This document shows, in pieces, positions 44,097 to 49,481 of a stretch of DNA of 49,481 nt. A program made the position numbers and the translations under genes. The notes under the pieces were generated by a model. It did no database searches, was not told where the DNA came from, and saw only the letters and a list, made by a program, of their open reading frames with translations. Source of the stretch: Candidatus Gastranaerophilales bacterium (GTDB lineage Bacteria; Cyanobacteriota; Vampirovibrionia; Gastranaerophilales; Gastranaerophilaceae); assembly GCA_947625495.1 (NCBI GenBank), contig CANQOQ010000012.1:1-49481 (forward strand), read 5' to 3'. Each line of letters starts with the position of its first letter. Positions within the stretch are counted from its first letter, which is position 1.

Positions 44097-45631
44097 ACTT
44101 CATCCTTTTTTTCCGCAACAGCAGAATCTAAGAGTAAAAAGAAAAATTCACTGCCTTTATCTTTATCGCTTTCAAGCCAAATTTTACCGCCATGCGCATC
44201 AATAATCTGCTTAGACAGATACAAACCAAGTCCTGTACTAATAGAACGTTTAGCCTGAGTACCTTGAGAGAAACGCTTAAATAACTTAGGAATATCCGAC
44301 TTAAAAATACCAATACCGTTATCTTTAACACTTGCTCTTAAGTCTTTTCCATCTACTTCCGCTTTAATAAAAATATTACCGCCATCTTGAGTATATTTAA
44401 CGGCATTACCGAGTAAATTAATAATAACTCTTCTTAATTCATTTCTGTCAGCAAAAATTTGACAATTATCAGGATTAATAAATTCTTTTTCAAGAGATTG
44501 ATGTTTAGCCAGAGCGAGAGGCTTAATTTGTTCAATACAATCATTTAAAAGCGAATCAAAATCAAATAAAGACTTACACAGCTGAAGTCTGCCGGATTCA
44601 TATTTATAAACCTCGAGCAAAGTATTAATAAGACCTAACATATCCTGCTGGCTTTTTTTCATAGTATCCAAAAGATAAGTTTGTTTTTCATTTAAAGCCC
44701 CAAGCGTACCGTTCAGGAAATATTCAAGTGTCTGTATGGCAGCCAAGGAAGGCGTTCTAAGGTCATGAGTAAGAGTAGCAATAAAATCTTCTCGTAATCT
44801 TTCCATATCCTTTTGTAAATTAACGTCACGAATAACAAGAACAAAACTGCCCGTTTCTTCATCAGACTTAGGCGGAATAAAAGCACAGCTTATTTCAACA
44901 GGAATATGATTGCCGTTAACAACATTAACTATTTCAATATCCCGAATAAATTTTTCGGTATCAGGGACAAACACTTTATTCCAGTCGGTATCCTTAGTAA
45001 TAAATAATTCTTCAACGGATTTATTTTTAAGCAAATCCTCAGACAGACCAAATAAAGCTTCACTGGCGGGATTCGCATCAATTACTTTTTTATCTGTTGA
45101 AAAAGTAACAATACCATCAGCACAATTATTAATAACAGCAGATAATTTTTCGTTCATTTCAATAATACCTGCGGTTTTTTGCTTAACCAAATCTTCTAAA
45201 TGCAAAGAATAATCAGACAACTCAACATTTTTTTCTTCAAGAGAAGAAATAAGATGAGAGCGTTCATAGGCATTTTTAATATTAATAATCAGTTCATCAT
45301 TATCCCAAGGTTTTTCTATGTATTTATAAATTCCGACATCATTAATGGCTCTTATAGCATTTTCTTTATCAGCGTAGCCTGTAAGCAGGATAGTACTTGC
45401 ATTAGGGTATAAGTTTTTCGCTCTGGTAAGGAAAATAATACCATTCATTTCCTCCATCATAAAATCCGAAATAATAACATCACGCGGATTTTTTTCAAGA
45501 TATTCAAGCGCTTTAAAAGGACTGTTAAAAAAGACTGCATCAGAAAATCCTTCTAAAGTCAAAAGAGACTTAAGAGAAGAAGTAACAAGCGAATCATCAT
45601 CCAATACCAATATTTTATAATTAAACTGCAT
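44084..45631 (-). CDS. Receiver-PAS-histidine kinase
   Basis: This 515-residue cytoplasmic protein has no membrane segment. Domains in order are a receiver (DDD near residue 11, phosphoacceptor Asp56 in VIISDFMMEEMNG, Lys in EKPWDND), a coiled linker, a PAS domain (about 155-270), HisKA (phosphorylated His in ATLTHDLRTPSLAA) and HATPase (NELRRVIINLLGNAVKYTQ, then VKDNGIGIF, GTGLGLYL-like STGLGLYLSKQII). The receiver-first layout suits a kinase that is itself controlled by an upstream kinase. It is translationally coupled to the NarL-type regulator. Confidence 0.92.
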   Translation of the reverse strand: MQFNYKILVLDDDSLVTSSLKSLLTLEGFSDAVFFNSPFKALEYLEKNPRDVIISDFMMEEMNGIIFLTRAKNLYPNASTILLTGYADKENAIRAINDVGIYKYIEKPWDNDELIINIKNAYERSHLISSLEEKNVELSDYSLHLEDLVKQKTAGIIEMNEKLSAVINNCADGIVTFSTDKKVIDANPASEALFGLSEDLLKNKSVEELFITKDTDWNKVFVPDTEKFIRDIEIVNVVNGNHIPVEISCAFIPPKSDEETGSFVLVIRDVNLQKDMERLREDFIATLTHDLRTPSLAAIQTLEYFLNGTLGALNEKQTYLLDTMKKSQQDMLGLINTLLEVYKYESGRLQLCKSLFDFDSLLNDCIEQIKPLALAKHQSLEKEFINPDNCQIFADRNELRRVIINLLGNAVKYTQDGGNIFIKAEVDGKDLRASVKDNGIGIFKSDIPKLFKRFSQGTQAKRSISTGLGLYLSKQIIDAHGGKIWLESDKDKGSEFFFLLLDSAVAEKKDEVWAT

Positions 45632-45698
45632 TTATTAAATACTCTCCATAACAAAATAATAAATTAGAAAATTTAAACAGACAACTATATTACAAATA

Positions 45699-47600
45699 TT
45701 AAGCTTCAGACTTATAAGAAGACTCAATTTCCTTTAATTTATTATTTAAATCATTAATAGTTTGATTTAACAAAATAATTTCAGCATTTATTGAAGAGAT
45801 TCTCTGAGATATTTTTAAATTATTGGATTTATCGTTTAGGCGTCTGATAGCAGAAACAGTATCAGATAGTTTTTGTTGAACTTTATCCTTACTCATTGCC
45901 AAACATTCTTTTTTAAGATAAGATTGCTCATTTAATAAAGAACTGAGTTGTTTTTCAATATCTTCTTTTTGTTTTTTTAAATCAAGTAATTTTTTATTTA
46001 AAGCAGAGATTTTTTCATTCCTTTGATATTGGATAACAAGAGGATTATGAGAAAGCGAGGCGATTTGAGATTCAATATTAGACTTAGCGGATTGATGTAC
46101 AAGTATTCTAATATTACCTCCATTAGGATGTTCATCAATATATCTTAAAGCTTCCATTAAATCTTTATATTTATCAAATTGACTAAGTTCAATATCACTG
46201 CAATCTTCAGGAGAAATAATTTTATCAGGGACATTGGATAGTTCATCTTGTATATGAGAAATTTGATTATTTAACATGGCAATATTATGATTTTTTTCTT
46301 GTATTAAGGAATCATAAGAATCAAGTTTCTGCATTTTAGAAAGTAAAGATTCGAGATCAGTTTTTTGTCTTTGAAGCATATCAATAGTAGGGAATTGAGA
46401 ATTAAGTTGTTCAATTTCAATTTTTAGGGATAATTGGGCCTCTTCATGTACATCAATACTGCTGTTTAAAGAGAATAACTGATTTTTTAAAGCTGCAATT
46501 TTAGCTTTTTTCTCATCATCCGTCATTTCCTCCAATTTCTTTTTTGAAGGTTTAGGATTATTCAACTCATTGATAGAATTGCTAATATGTTGTTTTTTAT
46601 CTCTCAGGGAAGAAAGAATATTTTTTTCATTATCCATTTTAGATTCAAGAGAAAGTCTTTTTAACATAGCAGAATATTCAGGGTCTTTAAGAAGGTCATC
46701 TAATTTTTTATTTAAGGTTGAGAGTTCGGATTTTTTAGATTCAATTTCGGCTTGACAATCCTCAATAGTAGATTTTATTTGTTCGGCAGATCCTTTTATT
46801 CTCATATTAACGGAATAAAGGTAGTTTTCTGCCTCTGATTTTTGAAGTAACAATCTCTGAACCATTTTTAACATATTCGAAGCAGATAATCTCCTGATTA
46901 CATTAGACTGAGATAATTCAAGAAGCTTATTAGAAGCATACTGAAATTTATCAGGAGGCATATTATTCTTTATAGACGGAAACATCGTATAAAATTCGCC
47001 AAAAGAACTGCCTTTTTTTAAATCATGATTACAAGTATAACAAGACTCAACCAAATTAATATCAGAATTATTATTATCAAGTTCTTCATTTTGAGGAGAA
47101 ATATGATCAATAGTTTTCAAAAGAGGATGAAGATTTTTCAATAAAAGCTCAAGAGCTTGGTCTTTATCTAAATTATAGACCTGTTCAAAAATGGCATCAC
47201 CTTTTAAATAAGCTTTTTTTGAAGCAATATCAAGAAAATTTTTAAAAAAATCAATTTGTTCTTGATTTTCAAGGCGTTTAGCCAAAGCCATTTCCTGTGA
47301 ATGTTTAGCACCTTCCAACTTTTCAATTACGCTTTTAATTTTACCTTCAAGTCTGTCATATTTAGAAATAAGCATTTCTTTGGCAATTGAATCCAGTTGG
47401 GATTCGGTATATACCTTACATCCGCAGTATGCACAGTGATATGTAGGGTTGATGATAGTATCCGAATCATATTTTTTTGCACTAAAACTTACAATATCAG
47501 CTAATGCCTGATTTTTTAGGAATAAAAAACCGTTTGATTGCCTTATTTTACTATTTTTAACAGCGTATGTATTAAAATTGTTTATACTATATATTTTCAC
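45699..47600 (-). CDS. HNH-type domain with a large insertion, fused to a long coiled coil
   Basis: This 633-residue protein has no signal peptide. Residues 56-59 form CAYC, 165-169 DHISP, Asn182 and 187-191 CYTCN. This is the CxxC...DH...N...CxxCN pattern of HNH nucleases, interrupted between the first cysteine pair and the DH by about 105 helical residues. Residues about 230-633 are a heavily charged coiled coil with many heptads, interrupted near residue 480. Whether the nuclease is active is unknown. The N-terminal VSFSAKK stretch resembles other lineage-specific proteins here. The gene stands alone between the kinase and tuf. Confidence 0.6.
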   Translation of the reverse strand: MKIYSINNFNTYAVKNSKIRQSNGFLFLKNQALADIVSFSAKKYDSDTIINPTYHCAYCGCKVYTESQLDSIAKEMLISKYDRLEGKIKSVIEKLEGAKHSQEMALAKRLENQEQIDFFKNFLDIASKKAYLKGDAIFEQVYNLDKDQALELLLKNLHPLLKTIDHISPQNEELDNNNSDINLVESCYTCNHDLKKGSSFGEFYTMFPSIKNNMPPDKFQYASNKLLELSQSNVIRRLSASNMLKMVQRLLLQKSEAENYLYSVNMRIKGSAEQIKSTIEDCQAEIESKKSELSTLNKKLDDLLKDPEYSAMLKRLSLESKMDNEKNILSSLRDKKQHISNSINELNNPKPSKKKLEEMTDDEKKAKIAALKNQLFSLNSSIDVHEEAQLSLKIEIEQLNSQFPTIDMLQRQKTDLESLLSKMQKLDSYDSLIQEKNHNIAMLNNQISHIQDELSNVPDKIISPEDCSDIELSQFDKYKDLMEALRYIDEHPNGGNIRILVHQSAKSNIESQIASLSHNPLVIQYQRNEKISALNKKLLDLKKQKEDIEKQLSSLLNEQSYLKKECLAMSKDKVQQKLSDTVSAIRRLNDKSNNLKISQRISSINAEIILLNQTINDLNNKLKEIESSYKSEA

Positions 47601-47679
47601 AATATACTCTCAAATAATATATATATTTGAAAGTATGAATAAAAAATTTTTTGCCGAAATATTAAATATTATTTACATA

Positions 47680-47708
47680 AAAAGAAGCCGAACAATAAGT
47701 CCGGCTTC
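47680..47708 (-). terminator. Terminator after tuf
   Basis: On the minus strand a GAAGCCG/CGGCTTC stem with an 11-base loop is followed by T-rich sequence, just after the tuf stop. Confidence 0.75.
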
Positions 47709-47729
47709 AATTTTATTAGAATAAAAATA

Positions 47730-48938
47730 CTAAGCAGTAATTTTATCAACAACACCAGCGCCAACAGTACGTCCGCCTTCTCTGATAGCGAATCTCATAC
47801 CTTGTTCGATAGCAACAGGAGCGATTAATTCAACATCCATAACTACGTTATCACCTGGCATTACCATTTCGCCGTCAAATTTGATTGAACCTGTAACGTC
47901 AGTTGTTCTGATATAGAACTGAGGTCTGTAACCCGGGAAGAAAGGAGTATGACGACCGCCTTCATCCTTAGTTAAAACGTAAACGTTAGCAGTAAATTTA
48001 GTATGCGGTTTAATAGAACCGGGAGCTGCTAATACTTGACCTCTTTGGATATCAGTTTTATCAACACCTCTTAATAAAGTACCGATGTTATCACCTGCGA
48101 TACCTTCATCAAGAAGTTTTCTGAACATTTCAACACCTGTAACGGTAGTTTTTTTAGTTTCGCCGAAACCAACGATTTCAACTTCAGAACCAACTTTAAC
48201 TTTACCTCTTTCAACACGACCGGTAGCAACAGTACCACGACCTGTGATTGAGAATACGTCTTCAATCGGCATTAAGAACGGTTGGTCAACGTCACGTTCG
48301 GGAGTAGGAATCCAAGTATCAACTGCATCCATAAGTTCCCAAATTTTGTCAACCCATTTATCTTGACCACGAGTGATTGTAGGATTAGCTTGAACTGCTT
48401 CCAAAGCTTTTAAAGCTGAACCTCTGATGAAAGGTGTATTGTCGCCGTCAAATTCATATTTAGTTAATAATTCTCTAGCTTCCATTTCAACGAGTTCAAG
48501 TAATTCTTCGTCTTCTACCATATCACATTTGTTCATGAAAACAACTAACTTAGGAACACCAACCTGACGAGCAAGTAAGATGTGTTCTCTTGTCTGAGGC
48601 ATTGCACCGTCTGTTGCTGCGATAACGAGGATAGCTCCGTCCATTTGAGCTGCACCTGTAATCATGTTTTTAACATAGTCAGCGTGCCCTGGGCAGTCAA
48701 CGTGTGCATAGTGTCTTGCATCAGTTTCGTATTCTACGTGAGCTGTAGAGATTGTAATACCTCTAGCTTTTTCTTCCGGAGCTGCGTCGATTTCATCAAA
48801 CTTTTTAGCTTGAGCCTTACCAACAGCTGCCATACAAGATGTGATTGCTGCAGTTAATGTTGTTTTACCGTGGTCAACGTGTCCAACGGTACCAATATTA
48901 ACGTGCGGTTTGTTTCTTTCAAACTTTTCGCGTGCCAT
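47730..48938 (-). CDS. tuf: Elongation factor Tu
   Basis: The 402-residue GTPase delivers aminoacyl-tRNA to the ribosome. It starts [20 protein letters not shown] and has the P-loop GHVDHGKT, the switch motif [19 protein letters not shown] and the C-terminal [10 protein letters not shown]. Length and sequence are standard. AAGGAG lies 11 bases before the ATG. It follows the tRNA genes Thr-Tyr-Thr in the same direction, as in the classical tRNA-tufB operon, and is closed by its own terminator. Nothing unusual is seen in the protein. Confidence 0.98.
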   Translation of the reverse strand: MAREKFERNKPHVNIGTVGHVDHGKTTLTAAITSCMAAVGKAQAKKFDEIDAAPEEKARGITISTAHVEYETDARHYAHVDCPGHADYVKNMITGAAQMDGAILVIAATDGAMPQTREHILLARQVGVPKLVVFMNKCDMVEDEELLELVEMEARELLTKYEFDGDNTPFIRGSALKALEAVQANPTITRGQDKWVDKIWELMDAVDTWIPTPERDVDQPFLMPIEDVFSITGRGTVATGRVERGKVKVGSEVEIVGFGETKKTTVTGVEMFRKLLDEGIAGDNIGTLLRGVDKTDIQRGQVLAAPGSIKPHTKFTANVYVLTKDEGGRHTPFFPGYRPQFYIRTTDVTGSIKFDGEMVMPGDNVVMDVELIAPVAIEQGMRFAIREGGRTVGAGVVDKITA

Positions 48939-49004
48939 GAGTTTAAACTCCTTTTTCTGTAATTTATTCTACTTATATCCTATGTTTTATTTTAGGTATT
49001 TAAT

Positions 49005-49076
49005 AGCCCTTGACGGGACTTGAACCCGTGGCCTCTCCCTTACCAAGGGAGTGCGCTACCACTGCGCCACAAGGGC
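49005..49076 (-). tRNA. tRNA-Thr(GGT)
   Basis: The acceptor stem GCCCTTG pairs with CAAGGGC, the anticodon loop is TTGGTAA, the T loop TTCAAGT and the discriminator U. CCA is not encoded. It lies just upstream of tuf. Its 5' end is repeated in the array that precedes it. Confidence 0.95.
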
Positions 49077-49293
49077 TCATTTATTTTCGAGCCTGTTGCC
49101 GCTTACTCCCTACGGGAGTGCTTCCTCTCCTCAAAAGATACACTGTATCTTTTTCGTCGGCAGAGTCACTGCGCCACAAGGGCTCATTTATTTTCGAGCC
49201 TGTTGTGCTTCCCCGCTCGGCAGAGTCTTCCTCTCAGAAAACAATACTTAATTGTTTTCTTCGGCAGAGTGCCACAAGGGCTCATTTTAAAAA
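49060..49293. repeat. Hairpin-bearing repeat array with copies of the tRNA-Thr(GGT) 5' end
   Basis: A 39-base sequence at 49060-49098 recurs exactly at 49167-49205, 107 bases apart. It contains the first 17 bases of tRNA-Thr(GGT) plus downstream sequence; a shorter copy of 17 bases lies at 49271-49287. The 10-base tcggcagagt occurs three times (49157, 49217, 49261). Two 9-bp hairpins (49133-49153 and 49237-49259) and one 6-bp hairpin (49105-49119) lie between copies. It sits between tRNA-Tyr and tRNA-Thr(GGT). Confidence 0.75.
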
Positions 49294-49376
49294 TGGGCAG
49301 AGGTGGATTCGAACCACCGTAGACTCGCGTCAACAGATTTACAGTCTGTCGCCTTTAGCCACTCGGCCATCTACCC
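49294..49376 (-). tRNA. tRNA-Tyr(GTA)
   Basis: The acceptor stem GGGTAGA pairs with TCTGCCC (one G-T pair). The long variable arm of a type II tRNA and the anticodon loop ACTGTAAAT (GTA) are visible, and the T loop is TTCGAAT with discriminator A. The length is 83 bases. CCA is not encoded. Confidence 0.95.
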
Positions 49377-49409
49377 ATGTATTGAATTGTTAATGTGCAA
49401 TCTATAAAC

Positions 49410-49481
49410 AGCCGGTGATAGGAATCGAACCTACAACCTACGGTTTACAAAACCGTTGCTCTACCGTTGAGCTACACCGGC
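49410..49481 (-). tRNA. tRNA-Thr(TGT)
   Basis: The gene reaches the last base of the window. The acceptor stem GCCGGTG pairs with CACCGGC, the anticodon loop is TTTGTAA (TGT), the T loop TTCGATT and the discriminator U. It is the first visible tRNA of the tRNA-tuf run. Confidence 0.93.

Noticed and set aside
48085-48857. Plus-strand open frames opposite tuf
   Set aside because: They are antisense shadows of EF-Tu, whose codon use leaves the opposite strand open.
49060-49293. CRISPR-like array
   Set aside because: Repeats are unequal, contain tRNA sequence and hairpins, spacers are not uniform, and no cas gene is present.
49010-49393. Plus-strand open frames of 127, 100 and 66 codons over the tRNA cluster
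   Set aside because: They run antisense through tRNA-Thr(GGT), the repeat array and tRNA-Tyr, have no ribosome site and consist of translated tRNA sequence.

Overview
The window is about 70% A+T, with compact operons and clear Shine-Dalgarno sites. The gene set (type IV pilus assembly genes, KdsC-type phosphatase, cyanobacterial-style two-component genes, and several large proteins I cannot place in a common family) suggests a host-associated, non-photosynthetic relative of the cyanobacteria (Vampirovibrionia/Melainabacteria, Gastranaerophilales-like). That assignment is an inference from style and gene content; no rRNA is present.

Layout. (1) 1-8.7 kb, minus strand: the 5' part of an unknown gene, tRNA-Ile, then a type IV pilus or type II secretion operon (PilP-like protein, secretin, PilB ATPase, PilC platform protein and a 97-aa protein of unknown function), tRNA-Cys and tRNA-Gly, an MntP-like manganese exporter and rpsP. 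(2) 8.8-12.3 kb, plus strand: kdsC-like phosphatase, a long TPR protein and lysC, coupled by overlaps and closed by a strong terminator. (3) 12.36-28.93 kb, minus strand: a complete podovirus-type late cluster. In transcription order it holds a zinc-ribbon protein, TerS, TerL, a two-gene insertion, a short connector protein, portal, scaffold, major capsid, cement, adaptor, nozzle, three internal/ejection proteins, tail fibre, two small proteins, holin-like protein and lysozyme. There is no integrase, repressor, replication gene or RNA polymerase, and the host genes lysC and rlmH abut it directly. (4) 29.1-42.4 kb: rlmH (minus), then on the plus strand an FAD oxidoreductase, gcvT-gcvH-gcvPA, a GT39-like glycosyltransferase, yidD, a 26-codon small ORF, two large unknown membrane/coiled proteins, an RHH protein, a CorA transporter, a degenerate receiver-GGDEF protein and a TIM-barrel isomerase-like protein. 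(5) 42.4-49.5 kb, minus strand: a secreted propeller-like protein, a NarL-type regulator with a receiver-PAS-kinase, an HNH-coiled-coil protein, tuf, and the tRNA run Thr(TGT)-Tyr(GTA)-Thr(GGT) upstream of tuf.

The most interesting points are these. The phage cluster carries everything needed to build, fill and release a short-tailed particle but nothing to replicate or integrate, which makes it a candidate domesticated particle or gene-transfer-agent-like element. A two-gene cargo inside it may be a toxin/immunity pair. A hairpin-bearing repeat array sits between tRNA-Tyr and tRNA-Thr(GGT), where tRNA-Gly(TCC) lies in the classical thrU-tyrU-glyT-thrT-tufB operon, and it carries copies of the 5' end of tRNA-Thr(GGT). 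A protein near tuf has an HNH motif split by a long insertion and followed by a roughly 400-residue coiled coil.

All functions are assigned from motifs and recalled family patterns; no database search was possible.
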